The translations under genes and the position numbers were made by a program. 64,000 bases of DNA from assembly GCF_002995795.1 (NCBI RefSeq), contig NZ_PVXN01000005.1, positions 62,001 to 126,000 on the forward strand, written 5' to 3'. The notes beneath the pieces are model-generated. The model searched no databases. It was given only the letters and a program-made list of their open reading frames with translations, and was not told the DNA's origin. This DNA is from Clostridium thermopalmarium DSM 5974 (GTDB lineage Bacteria; Bacillota; Clostridia; Clostridiales; Clostridiaceae). Shown in pieces: positions 36,337 to 45,248 of the stretch (positions are counted from its first letter, which is position 1; every line of letters starts with the position of its first letter).

Positions 36337-36510
36337 TTATATAATTTGCCCTTTATAGTACTGAGTTATAAGCTTGTCTAACCTTTGGCTTATCGTCAAT
36401 ACATACTCTGGGGAGGCATCGCTGTCTATAACAGCTTTATTTAATACTTCCCTCAAAAGTTCAATTTCTTTATCAAGGGCTTCTAAGTCTTTGATTTGCT
36501 GTTTAGACAT
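36337..36510 (-). CDS. Spo0E-family aspartyl-phosphate phosphatase (57 residues)
   Basis: This small gene starts at ATG 36510 after a strong AAGGAGGG and ends at TAA 36337. The protein is predicted to be two helices with the family signature ISQRLDKLI near the C terminus (consensus SQxLDxLI). Spo0E proteins remove phosphate from Spo0A or related response regulators and so delay sporulation. It lies between the LysM-GH18 gene and the divergent amidase gene. It is easily missed because of its size. Confidence 0.85.
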   Translation of the reverse strand: MSKQQIKDLEALDKEIELLREVLNKAVIDSDASPEYVLTISQRLDKLITQYYKGQII

Positions 36511-36721
36511 AGCATCCCTCCTTATATTTTAATTTATTTTTTTGTTAATAATTATAATTATATCATATATATTATTGTATGTAAATTTTTTCTATAGTCC
36601 TTTTGTACACATTAGTTATATAAAATTATTTTGTTGTATAAAATTATTTTAATTAAATATTCTATATTTTTATTGTTATTCATATAAATTTTTATATAGT
36701 AATAGCGAGGTAGAAATTGTT

Positions 36722-37852
36722 ATGTTTGTTGTAATTAAAAAATCAAAGCTTATTTTAACTCTTTTAATTATTACCTTTTTATCTTTTGGAGTATATTTTT
36801 TATTTCTCCATAACGCCCCTGTAGTTAATACGGATAACAATGATGATGAAGTCACTAAAAAAATTGAAGAAATCTTTGAAATAAGAAACACTGCAATACT
36901 TAATGGAGATAAAGAATCTATAAAAAAAATATACAATTTAAAGACAAAGTATGGCAGTTGGGCATACGAACATGAGATAAAAAAACTAAAATACCTTAAC
37001 AACTGGTCTGAGAAACAGGGAGTAAAATTTATAGGAGTAAATCCTAAAGTAAGGGTACGAAAAATTAAAGGAGGAGAAGGTGTTTATTCTGTTAACCTAT
37101 TTTGTACTACAGAATATATGTATGTGTATGAAAATGAAAATCCTATAGGTGAAGACACAGATAAGATTAACAAATTCAGAATTGGAACCTCTCACTCATT
37201 GACCTTGGAAAACAAAGATAATAACTGGTATATAACCCGTGAATGGTATACAGATCCTTTTGCAGACTCTTTAAATTTAGACAACATAAAGGCTGCAGAT
37301 ATAAAACAATACATATTGTCACAACCTGCCCGAGATCTTTCGGCAATAAATAAGAGAAGAATATCTGCTGTTGAGTATGCTGATAGATACTGTGGAACTG
37401 CCAGTGAAGAAAAGTATGGTTTTAAATATAATACAAACTATAAAAACTTCAATCCACAGGGGGGAGATTGTGCAAATTTCGCTTCTCAAATCCTATTTGA
37501 AGGTGCAAATTTTAAAAAGAACAGGATTTGGAACTATTCTAAAGGTAATGGAACTAGAGCTTGGCTCAATGCCCAAGGATTTAAAGACTATATGATAAAC
37601 AGCGGCAGGGCCTCTGTAATTGCTTATGGAACTTACAACCAAGTATATAAAGCTTCTTATAAACTTCTCCCTGGTGATTTTGTAGCCTATGAGAAAAAAG
37701 GCAAAGTAACTCATATATCTGTTGTAACCGGAGCTGATTCCCGCGGCTACTCCTTAGTAAACTGCCACAATACAGATAGATACAGAGTACCTTGGGACCT
37801 TGGCTGGAGTGATAAAAAAATTAAATTCTGGTTAGTTAGAGTACACTTTTAA
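36722..37852 (+). CDS. Membrane-anchored amidase-domain protein (Amidase_6 type)
   Basis: The 376-residue protein has an N-terminal membrane helix (about 10-30), a region of about 180 residues with an NTF2-like look, and a C-terminal cysteine-peptidase-like amidase domain. The domain has AVEYADRYCG, then GGDCANFASQIL with the probable catalytic Cys. A His sits in KVTHISVVTG, and VNCHNTDRY lies near the end. This pattern is that of the putative amidase domain found in Clostridium and Bacillus wall proteins. The substrate is probably peptidoglycan or a related amide, which is inference. It is alone on its strand and ends at a terminator. Confidence 0.82.
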   Translation: MFVVIKKSKLILTLLIITFLSFGVYFLFLHNAPVVNTDNNDDEVTKKIEEIFEIRNTAILNGDKESIKKIYNLKTKYGSWAYEHEIKKLKYLNNWSEKQGVKFIGVNPKVRVRKIKGGEGVYSVNLFCTTEYMYVYENENPIGEDTDKINKFRIGTSHSLTLENKDNNWYITREWYTDPFADSLNLDNIKAADIKQYILSQPARDLSAINKRRISAVEYADRYCGTASEEKYGFKYNTNYKNFNPQGGDCANFASQILFEGANFKKNRIWNYSKGNGTRAWLNAQGFKDYMINSGRASVIAYGTYNQVYKASYKLLPGDFVAYEKKGKVTHISVVTGADSRGYSLVNCHNTDRYRVPWDLGWSDKKIKFWLVRVHF

Positions 37853-37861
37853 TTACTAATA

Positions 37862-37890
37862 TGCTGAATTAAGCTTTTCTTAATTCAGCA
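37862..37890 (+). terminator. Intrinsic terminator after the amidase gene
   Basis: TGCTGAATTAAG pairs perfectly with CTTAATTCAGCA around a 5-base loop, followed by a T-rich tail. Confidence 0.8.
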
Positions 37891-37930
37891 TATTCTTTAT
37901 TTCTCCACTTTCCATTCTAAACTTTTTTAA

Positions 37931-38755
37931 TTACCATCCTCCTGATGAGCCGCCGCCTCCGCTGTCTCCACCACCGAAGCCGCCAAAGCCGCCTTTTCCA
38001 CCAAAACTTCCTCCTCCAAAGCCTCCATGACCTCCACGGTTTCCTCTACCGCCTCGTCCTCCGCCAAAGAAGGAGTTCCAAAATATAATGTTTAATAAAA
38101 ATCTAAATACCCTTCCTCTATTCAATATCATATCTATTAAAAACAGTCCTATTATAAAAAATATAGGGATAGGAGTTCCTCTTCCTTCCTGTATATTGTA
38201 ATCATATTCTATTCTTTCATTTTTTTCTAAGGTTACTCCATATTCTTTTGCTATAATGTCTGCAAATATAGAATATGCTTTTTTTAATCCTTCTCCATAA
38301 TTGTCATTTTTAAACTCTGGAACCGCTATATTTTCCATTATTCTATTGCTAAGAATATCTGGAATGGCTCCCTCAAGTCCCTTTCCTACCTCTACTCTCC
38401 ATCTCTTCTCATTGATGGAAAGCAAAATTAAAAGTCCATTGTTCTTATCTTTTTGACCAATTCCCCAAGTTCTAAATAATTCATTTCCATAACTTGATTC
38501 ATCATTTCCTTCTAAAGAGTCTATAATTACAATTACAGCTTGCGCTCCTGTCTTATTTTCGAGCTCATTACCTACGGACACCAAATATTCTTTTGTGTCC
38601 ATATCTAATACACCAGCGTAATCATTTATATATTTTAAATTTGTAGGGGCAGGAAACTTTACCTCCCCTTTAGCACAACTAAAAGGAATAACAATACTTA
38701 ATATGATTATCAATAAGGGGAGCAAAAACCTTATTATTTTCTTAGAACATTTCAT
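37931..38755 (-). CDS. TPM-domain membrane protein with Gly-rich tail (YgcG type)
   Basis: The 274-residue protein has a signal peptide ending at a possible lipobox (SCA, residues 26-28). A TPM domain follows at about 40-170 (YINDYAGVLD, DKNNGLLILLSINEKRWRVEVG), then one membrane helix and a tail rich in Gly, Phe and Ser (GGFGGGSFGGKGG). The TPM fold is found in photosystem II repair phosphatases and bacterial membrane proteins of uncertain function. The gene is 49 bases after the lemA-like gene, the usual pairing. Members are often wrongly called methanol dehydrogenase. Confidence 0.88.
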   Translation of the reverse strand: MKCSKKIIRFLLPLLIIILSIVIPFSCAKGEVKFPAPTNLKYINDYAGVLDMDTKEYLVSVGNELENKTGAQAVIVIIDSLEGNDESSYGNELFRTWGIGQKDKNNGLLILLSINEKRWRVEVGKGLEGAIPDILSNRIMENIAVPEFKNDNYGEGLKKAYSIFADIIAKEYGVTLEKNERIEYDYNIQEGRGTPIPIFFIIGLFLIDMILNRGRVFRFLLNIIFWNSFFGGGRGGRGNRGGHGGFGGGSFGGKGGFGGFGGGDSGGGGSSGGW

Positions 38756-38803
38756 AAATTCACCCCCTTTTTATTAACTACCTTACCATGTATTTACTAA
38801 TCC

Positions 38804-39373
38804 TTACTTAGTGAAATCTACCTTCGGTACTTCCTTTGCTCCTTCTGCTGCTTTGTAGTATTGTTTTTCGTCAAATCCAAAAATTCTCGCAACTATACTA
38901 TTTGGAAATCTTCTTATTGTGGTATTGTATTCACTTACTGCATTATTGTAGTCCTGTCTTGCTATTTTAATTCTATTTTCAGTTCCCTCTAGAGCAACAG
39001 TTAAATCTCTGAAGTTTTGATTTGACTTTAGTTCTGGATATCTTTCAACAACTACAAGAAGTCTAGATAAAGCTGATGAAAGTTCAGCATCTGCATTAGC
39101 TCTATCTTCTACAGTTTTAGCCCCTCCAAGCTTTGCTCTTGCCTCCACTACATTTCCGATAACTTCGCTTTCTTGTGAGGCATAGCCCTTAACTGTGTTA
39201 ACAAGATTAGGAATTAAATCATTTCTTCTTTGAAGCTCTGTATCTATGTTTGCTTCTACTGTCTCTACCTTCTGTTCTAAGCTTATTATTTTGTTATAAC
39301 CGCTTATTATTGGTACAATTAATATTAAAATTACAGCTATTATAGCAATTAAAGTTTTTGAAACTTTCCCCAT
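38804..39373 (-). CDS. LemA-family membrane protein
   Basis: The 189-residue protein has one N-terminal membrane helix and a long helical bundle. The LemA signatures are clear: QRRNDLIPNLVNTVKGYA, a central YPELKSN and a C-terminal YNTTIRRFPNSIVARIFGF. LemA proteins usually occur with a TPM-domain partner, as here, and are thought to act at the envelope, but their molecular role is unknown. It has a GGAGG-type site and likely forms a two-gene operon with the TPM gene. Confidence 0.93.
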   Translation of the reverse strand: MGKVSKTLIAIIAVILILIVPIISGYNKIISLEQKVETVEANIDTELQRRNDLIPNLVNTVKGYASQESEVIGNVVEARAKLGGAKTVEDRANADAELSSALSRLLVVVERYPELKSNQNFRDLTVALEGTENRIKIARQDYNNAVSEYNTTIRRFPNSIVARIFGFDEKQYYKAAEGAKEVPKVDFTK

Positions 39374-39430
39374 TTTTTAATACCTCCTAATTTATTGTAT
39401 AATAATATATTTTATGATATATAGAAATCC

Positions 39431-40357
39431 TTAATGTTCATTTATAACAATTTCACTTATGCCCAAAACTACTCCTATAAGCCAAGGAACTATATAATAG
39501 CAAACTCTAAAAGTTACTAATATAGCTGCAGCACTTTCAAAGGAAGCTCCAATAGTTTGCAATCCTAAAATGCATATTAAGTCATAGGATCCAATTCCTC
39601 CTGGTATAAAGCTCATTATTCCAGCTATAGCTGATATGGATAGGATTCCTATGGCTTCAAAAATTGTGATTTTTTTATTAAAAGTTATGCATATAAAAAA
39701 GAATAATAATCCTACAGATATCCATTCTATAAGGGATGATGCTATTAATTTATTTCTTAATTCCATTGTATCCCTATTGCATCGATTTATTCTAGCCATA
39801 ACTTTTTTATTTAACCATTCCCATTTATATAGAAGAAAATATATAGGAAGATATATTGCAAACCATATTACTCCAATCCATAAAATCTTATATTTCATTA
39901 ATATAGCTTTTCCTTTTAATATATTGAAAATAATGAGCCATGAAGCTGCAGAAATCCCTATTACTGTTGAAGGAGCTAAAATCACGCTGGCATATACCGC
40001 TTCTTTTGAAGATATATTATTCTTTTTATAAAGCAATGTTCTTATTGCTGCTCCAGTCATTCCTGCAAAACTTAAAAAATTGTTAAAAGTATTAGCTATC
40101 CAAGATATCTTCCAAATCTTAAAAAGAGAAAATCTGTATTTAAGATGTTTAATTAAAAAGTAATCATATAAGGTCATGCTACTTACAGCCATTAATCCTA
40201 GAACAAACAAAACTATTATTTTGCTTATGCTTAGGCCAGATAGTAAGTATATAGCCTGATTTATATCATAGTTTTTAAACTTTTCCTTTGCCTCAAAATA
40301 AACGAATATTAATGCAGCAAAAGCTATAACTATCCTTACTAAATTCCCCCTTTTCAC
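39431..40357 (-). CDS. YbhN/MprF-N-terminal-type integral membrane protein
   Basis: The start is GTG 40357 after GGAGGTGAT, giving 308 residues; a longer frame to 40426 contains this site. About eight membrane helices are visible. Family marks include SWIANTFNNFLSFAGMTGAAIR and FIPGGIGSYDL near the C terminus. These belong to the lysylphosphatidylglycerol synthase/flippase-like (UPF0104) family. The synthase domain itself is absent, so a role in lipid transport is more likely than lipid aminoacylation. No functional partner is evident nearby. Confidence 0.85.
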   Translation of the reverse strand: MKRGNLVRIVIAFAALIFVYFEAKEKFKNYDINQAIYLLSGLSISKIIVLFVLGLMAVSSMTLYDYFLIKHLKYRFSLFKIWKISWIANTFNNFLSFAGMTGAAIRTLLYKKNNISSKEAVYASVILAPSTVIGISAASWLIIFNILKGKAILMKYKILWIGVIWFAIYLPIYFLLYKWEWLNKKVMARINRCNRDTMELRNKLIASSLIEWISVGLLFFFICITFNKKITIFEAIGILSISAIAGIMSFIPGGIGSYDLICILGLQTIGASFESAAAILVTFRVCYYIVPWLIGVVLGISEIVINEH

Positions 40358-40581
40358 TATAATATCACCTCCATATAACTCCTTTATTAAATTCACCTTA
40401 ATACTTTCTTTTTTATACTTAATCATATTAAAACTATTTATTCAATTATATTTTTTATTAACATTTTTATCCCACAGTACTTTTTTATTCATTAATAGAA
40501 TTTAATTTATATTATTATAAATTTTCTTAACAAAACACATAATAACATAGCAAGAATATAAAAGAAAGTAAGTGAATTTAT

Positions 40582-41160
40582 TTGTTACCTTTAAGCCACT
40601 TTTATATAGCAAAATCTCTATATAAGAGTTTTTTAAAAAATCTTAATATCAAATTAGATTTAAATAGTTTTGTATATGGATGTGTTAAACCTGACTTTAC
40701 TCCAAGCCTTATAAGGATATCTCATTATAAAAATAAATCTTTTCATACGATATGTAATAGAATAAGTCTATTGGAAAGTGAACCTTTTCCCAAAACAAGA
40801 AAGGATTTAAAAAAATTTTCCATGGAACTAGGCATAGTTGCTCACTACCTTATAGATTATTTTTGCTACCCTCATAATAATAAAAAATATGATTTTACAC
40901 CTATCCATTTTATATACGAAAATATATTAGCTTATGTTTTAAGAAAAATTAATATAGAAAAACTATCTTATACATTTTTAACTTTCGCTGAAGACTCTCT
41001 CATAAATTCAAGCGAGGATTTAATTAATTTTATAAATAAAAAGCATATGGATTATTTAAATAAGGATGGAAAGGTGTTTAAAGATATTGAATTTTCAGTA
41101 GAGATATGTGCTACTGTGCTTTACAATATTTTAAAGAAAAATACACGACAATTTTCTTAA
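40582..41160 (+). CDS. Zinc-dependent phospholipase C-like protein
   Basis: The 192-residue protein starts LPLSHFYIAKS and has GCVKPDFTPSL, FHTI, a GIVAHYLIDYFCYPHN motif and further His residues. These fit the zinc-dependent phospholipase C/S1-P1 nuclease-like family seen as cytoplasmic proteins in clostridia. There is no signal peptide, unlike secreted alpha-toxin-type enzymes. The substrate is unknown. The start at TTG 40582 has only a weak ribosome binding site. It is a single-gene unit. Confidence 0.72.
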   Translation: MLPLSHFYIAKSLYKSFLKNLNIKLDLNSFVYGCVKPDFTPSLIRISHYKNKSFHTICNRISLLESEPFPKTRKDLKKFSMELGIVAHYLIDYFCYPHNNKKYDFTPIHFIYENILAYVLRKINIEKLSYTFLTFAEDSLINSSEDLINFINKKHMDYLNKDGKVFKDIEFSVEICATVLYNILKKNTRQFS

Positions 41161-41195
41161 GTGGAGAAATGGAGTCGCCTACGGCGCCTCCACTT
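41159..41195 (+). terminator. GC-rich palindromic terminator-like element, second copy
   Basis: AAGTGGAG pairs with CTCCACTT, and inside it GGAGTCGCC pairs with GGCGCCTCC. It overlaps the stop region of the preceding gene and resembles the element at 28084. Confidence 0.6.
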
Positions 41196-41282
41196 AGAAA
41201 TATTTCATTTGATAAAATTATATAAATATGAATAATGTTTTTAATATTGAACTAGAATATGAAATTTGCATTGTAGAAAACG

Positions 41283-41696
41283 TTAAACTAATATTAGTGG
41301 ATATAGCTCTTTGTCTTCCTTTTCGAGCCTATTTAATAGTACTTTAAATACTTCATGAGTTTCCTTCTTAAACCCATCTATATCACTTAATATTTTGGTT
41401 TTAGTATTAAATCTATTCTTATAATCATTGAACACCAAAGCTATATTTCCCATTTCATTAATATAAGTAGATGCTATATTTTTTATTTTTTCGTTACCTT
41501 CTTTCAATAGACCTGGATACAAAAATTTGTCCTCTGAATCCAAATGAATTTTTACTTTTCCTGATAAAATATTTATGTTTTTGGCTATTTCACTAGCATC
41601 ATTTTCAATATTATTCTTATTTATAAGATTACTTATAAAATTTACTAATTCTCTAATTTCAATATGTTGTCTTTTTAAGTTTGATATATTTCCCAT
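41283..41696 (-). CDS. Hemerythrin-like domain protein
   Basis: The 137-residue all-helical protein has spaced His and acidic residues of the hemerythrin HHE fold: RQHIEIRELV, KIHLDSEDKFLYPGL, THEVFKVLL and KEDKELYPLI. Such proteins bind a di-iron centre and sense or store oxygen or handle nitric oxide. In an anaerobe, a role in oxidative or nitrosative stress is plausible. The gene is transcribed alone. I see no fused signalling domain. Confidence 0.85.
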   Translation of the reverse strand: MGNISNLKRQHIEIRELVNFISNLINKNNIENDASEIAKNINILSGKVKIHLDSEDKFLYPGLLKEGNEKIKNIASTYINEMGNIALVFNDYKNRFNTKTKILSDIDGFKKETHEVFKVLLNRLEKEDKELYPLILV

Positions 41697-41822
41697 ATCG
41701 TGTCCTCCAATCTAACAAATCCTTAATCTGTTTATATGTACATAATACTACTATGATAGGGAAATATATGTAACGTAGGTTACTACATATAAGATTTTTA
41801 TAGAACAAAATTAGAAGTAAAT

Positions 41823-41844
41823 AAAAAGGGCTTTCGCCCCTTTT
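41823..41844 (-). terminator. Terminator overlapping the CNNM gene stop codon
   Basis: AAAAGGGGC pairs with GCCCTTTTT around GAAA on the minus strand, followed by ATTTACTT. It begins inside the stop codon at 41843-41845. Confidence 0.75.
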
Positions 41845-43111
41845 ATATTCCATTTAAAGTTAAGATCTTTAATTTTTTAATTCTATTCTTATCTATATCT
41901 TCTATTATAAACTTGATATTGCCACACTCTATTGTTTCACCTTTCTTAGGGAATCCCCCTATTTCTCCTATTACATAGCCTCCTATAGAGTCAAAGTCTT
42001 CTGATTCTATGTTTGTTCCAATCATTTCATTAACTAGTTCTATCTTAGCACTTCCATCAACTATATACTCGTCTTCTTTTATAACTTGAATTTCATCATG
42101 CTCCTCATTATCATATTCATCTTCTATATCTCCAACTATTTCTTCAACTAAATCTTCCATAGTGACAATTCCTGCAGTACCACCATACTCGTCTAATACC
42201 ACAGTCATAGCAACTCTGTTTTTTCTCATTTCATCAAATAGCTCTGTAGTTGGCTTATATTCATAGGTAAAGTAAGGCTTAATCATATATTTGTTTATAT
42301 CAAACTTTTCCTTCGAATTATCAAAGAAAACTAAACTTTTAACGTGTAAAATACCAATAATATTATCTGTAGTTTCTTTATAAATAGGCAATCTTGAAAA
42401 CTGCTCTCTTTTGAATACATCCATAATTTCTTCATAAGTTGAACTTACCTCAATTGCTACCATATCAGTTCTTGGAACCATAACGTCTTTAACTTGAGAG
42501 TCTCCAAACTCAAAAACATTATATATCATCTGCTTTTCTTCAACCTCTAAGACTCCTTCTTCATGGCTCACATCAACCATAGTTTTTAGTTCTTCTTCGG
42601 TTATATATGGCTTGCCCATTTCTACCTTGCCGCCGAGCAACCTAACAATTCCATTTGTCAAGTAATTAAATATAATAGTGATAGGATTTAATATGGTTGT
42701 AATTATATTGATTATCCCTGAAACCTTTAAAGAAATGCTTTCAGAATTTCTAGCCGCAATAGACTTTGGAGTTATCTCACCAAAAATTAACACTAGAATA
42801 GTCATCATTGCTGTAGCAATACCTACTCCTTTTTCTCCAAAATAATCTATTGCAATTGAAGTTGCTAGAGCTGATGCTCCAATGTTTACTACGTTATTTC
42901 CTATAAGAATAGCACTTAGTAATTTACCTGGATTTTCTACTAATTTGCTTACTAGTTGAGCTCCTTTAACTTTTTCATCTACCATATGTCTTATTCTTAT
43001 TTTACTCAAGGACATCAGTGCAGTTTCTGATGCCGAAAAGAAAGCAGATGAACATAAAAGAATAAGCAATATAATTAACTGCCACGTACTGTCTGAATCC
43101 AATGAAAACAC
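41843..43111 (-). CDS. CNNM/CorC-family transporter (hemolysin-like), copy 1
   Basis: The 422-residue protein has a DUF21/CNNM membrane domain (residues 1-180; SAFFSASETALMSLSKIRIR). Two CBS domains follow (about 205-325; VPRTDMVAIEV, DEYGGTAGIVTMEDLVEEI), then a C-terminal CorC/HlyC domain (DSIGGYVIGEIGGFPKKG). The family is linked to magnesium or cobalt efflux; the hemolysin name is historical. A close paralogue lies directly upstream on the same strand. Both are complete. Confidence 0.93.
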   Translation of the reverse strand: MFSLDSDSTWQLIILLILLCSSAFFSASETALMSLSKIRIRHMVDEKVKGAQLVSKLVENPGKLLSAILIGNNVVNIGASALATSIAIDYFGEKGVGIATAMMTILVLIFGEITPKSIAARNSESISLKVSGIINIITTILNPITIIFNYLTNGIVRLLGGKVEMGKPYITEEELKTMVDVSHEEGVLEVEEKQMIYNVFEFGDSQVKDVMVPRTDMVAIEVSSTYEEIMDVFKREQFSRLPIYKETTDNIIGILHVKSLVFFDNSKEKFDINKYMIKPYFTYEYKPTTELFDEMRKNRVAMTVVLDEYGGTAGIVTMEDLVEEIVGDIEDEYDNEEHDEIQVIKEDEYIVDGSAKIELVNEMIGTNIESEDFDSIGGYVIGEIGGFPKKGETIECGNIKFIIEDIDKNRIKKLKILTLNGI

Positions 43112-43276
43112 ACTCCTATATTTTTTATTTTAAATTAATTATATCATAAAATTTCGATAATTATAAACTAAGATTAAATTCATATATATTGATAATTCAT
43201 CTTCTCCATAGTTTATAATTATGTAGTTTAGCAGCTTGTAGCCTTATTCTTTCTTAAATAGTTTTTTATTGCAATT

Positions 43277-43310
43277 AAAAAAGGAATTCTTTTCACAAAA
43301 ATTCCTTTTT
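43277..43310 (-). terminator. Terminator of CNNM copy 2
   Basis: AAAAAGGAATT pairs with AATTCCTTTTTT on the minus strand directly at the stop codon, with T residues following. Confidence 0.8.
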
Positions 43311-44560
43311 CATGTCAATACTTTCATCTTTTTTATTCTATTTCTATCTATATCTTCTATGATAAATTTTACATTCCCTACTTCTAGGACTTCTCCTTCT
43401 TCTGGAAATCTTCCCATTTCTCCTATAACAAAGCCTCCAATGGAATCAAAGTCTTCTGATTCTATTTCCGTTCCTATCATCTCATTTACTACATCTATTT
43501 TTACATTTCCATCAATTATGTACTCATCTTCTTTTATTACCTGTATTCCGATATCATCTTCATCATATTCGTCTTCAATTTCACCTACTATTTCTTCAAC
43601 TAAATCTTCCATAGTAACTATACCAGCAGTACCGCCATATTCATCTAATACTATAGTTAAAGACTCTCTATTTTTCCTCATTTCATCAAATAATTCTGCT
43701 GTTTTTTTAAATTCATATGTAAAATAGGGTTCTCTCATAACTTTGTATATATCAAATCCCTCTCTATCTACAAAAGCTAAATTTTTTATATGCAATATTC
43801 CTATAATATTATCAATGCTTTCTTTGTATACTGGTATTCTTGAAAATTGTTCCTCTTTAAATATATTTACTATTTCATCATAAGTTGAAGTTACTTCTAT
43901 TGCAACCATATCTGTTCTAGGAACCATTACATCTTTTACTTGAGAATCCCCGAATTCAAATACATTATTAATCATATTCCTCTCTTCAATTTCCAGCACT
44001 CCTTCTTCATGACTTACGTCAAGCATGGTTTTTAGTTCTTCTTCAGTTATAAAATGTTTCACTTTATCAATTTTAATGCCGAATAATTTTAAAATCATAT
44101 TTGTTATGTGAGTGAATATTATGGCAATTGGACTCAACATTATTGTAAGAAATTGTATGTACTTTACTACTCCTAAAGACACCTTTTCCGGATTTCTTGT
44201 TGCTAAAGACTTAGGGGTTATTTCTCCAAAAATTAATACTAATATGGTCATTATTGCTGTAGCAATTCCTACACCTTTCTGCCCAAATTGATTTATAGCA
44301 ATAGATGTAGCTAAAGCAGATGAAGCTATATTTACTACATTATTTCCCACAAGTATAGAACTTAACATCTTTCCTGGATCCTCTATTAACTTTTCTATAA
44401 TTTTTGCTCTACTAATATTTTCATCTACCATTTGTCTTATTCTTATCTTACTCAAAGATGTTAAAGCTGTTTCTGAAGCTGAAAAAAAAGCTGATAAAGC
44501 TATAAGAACTATTAAGACCACTAATTTCATTAGAGTATTTGAATCCAAAATATAATACAC
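43310..44560 (-). CDS. CNNM/CorC-family transporter (hemolysin-like), copy 2
   Basis: The 416-residue paralogue of the gene at 41843 has the same order: DUF21 domain (SAFFSASETALTSLSKIRIR), two CBS domains and a CorC-type end (DSIGGFVIGEMGRFPEEG). The motif VPRTDMVAIEVTSTYDEI is nearly identical in both. It has its own terminator, so the pair arose by tandem duplication but is expressed separately. Divergence is greatest in the membrane domain, which hints at different substrates or partners; this is inference. Confidence 0.93.
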   Translation of the reverse strand: MYYILDSNTLMKLVVLIVLIALSAFFSASETALTSLSKIRIRQMVDENISRAKIIEKLIEDPGKMLSSILVGNNVVNIASSALATSIAINQFGQKGVGIATAIMTILVLIFGEITPKSLATRNPEKVSLGVVKYIQFLTIMLSPIAIIFTHITNMILKLFGIKIDKVKHFITEEELKTMLDVSHEEGVLEIEERNMINNVFEFGDSQVKDVMVPRTDMVAIEVTSTYDEIVNIFKEEQFSRIPVYKESIDNIIGILHIKNLAFVDREGFDIYKVMREPYFTYEFKKTAELFDEMRKNRESLTIVLDEYGGTAGIVTMEDLVEEIVGEIEDEYDEDDIGIQVIKEDEYIIDGNVKIDVVNEMIGTEIESEDFDSIGGFVIGEMGRFPEEGEVLEVGNVKFIIEDIDRNRIKKMKVLT

Positions 44561-44630
44561 CTCCAGTGACTTTTAGTAATCACATTCTTTATCATATTTT
44601 ATCCATTTATTAATATAATAAACTGTATTT

Positions 44631-45110
44631 ATGTTAAAGGAGGATTATTTACGTATTCTTAGCTTTATAACACAGGAAGAGATATATTCTATAAACCCTA
44701 TTTATCATCATCTGCTATGGCTTCCTGATGCAGCAGGCCATGCTGGAGCTATCAGTGATAGTTTAGATAAGATTGAAAAAACTCTAAAAGAAATAAGTAA
44801 TGGATTTGTTGAAACTTTTGACAGTATGCATATACGTGCTACTGAATTATATGGATATATGAGAACTGGTGTTATGGAGTTTCCTGCTCTTAATAGGCTG
44901 AATATGGATGTAGAAAAAGAAATGACATTATTCAAAGGCTTTTTAAAAGAGTTAGAAGAATTGATTAAAAATAAAGAGGTTCTTGGAACATTAACTCCTC
45001 TTTTTATAGATCATATGTATAGAGAAGAGTGTTACTATTTAACTAAACTTTCTCAAGTTTCTGGCGTCACTCAACCTAAATGCGACCCTACTAAAGAGAG
45101 AAATGAATAG
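44631..45110 (+). CDS. DUF2935-type helical protein
   Basis: The 159-residue protein is nearly all helical. It has EEIYSINPIYHHLLWLPDAAGHAGAI near the N terminus (in part) and FIDHMYREECYYLTKL near the C terminus. Spaced His and Glu residues suggest a ferritin-like or hemerythrin-like metal site. I place it in the DUF2935 family of clostridia and bacilli, whose members often carry two such domains; only one is present here. The start is unclear because AAAGGAGG lies just after ATG 44631. Confidence 0.7.
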   Translation: MLKEDYLRILSFITQEEIYSINPIYHHLLWLPDAAGHAGAISDSLDKIEKTLKEISNGFVETFDSMHIRATELYGYMRTGVMEFPALNRLNMDVEKEMTLFKGFLKELEELIKNKEVLGTLTPLFIDHMYREECYYLTKLSQVSGVTQPKCDPTKERNE

Positions 45111-45154
45111 AACTTAGTAAAGAAATCATGTTTATTTTGCTAGTATTTACAAAT

Positions 45155-45200
45155 AAAACTCTCCATTATTGAAAATGTTATTCCAACATGGAGAGTTTTT
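45155..45200. terminator. Hairpin terminator between convergent genes
   Basis: AAAACTCTCCAT pairs with ATGGAGAGTTTT, followed on the plus strand by TATATTT. It can serve both the DUF2935 gene and the minus-strand HD gene. Confidence 0.75.
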
Positions 45201-45248
45201 ATATTTACATATATGAGTTTTTTAATTGCTATATATACTTTTTAATTT

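Noticed and set aside
41659-41853. 64-residue frame between hemerythrin and CNNM genes
   Set aside because: It overlaps a terminator and both neighbours and has no ribosome binding site.
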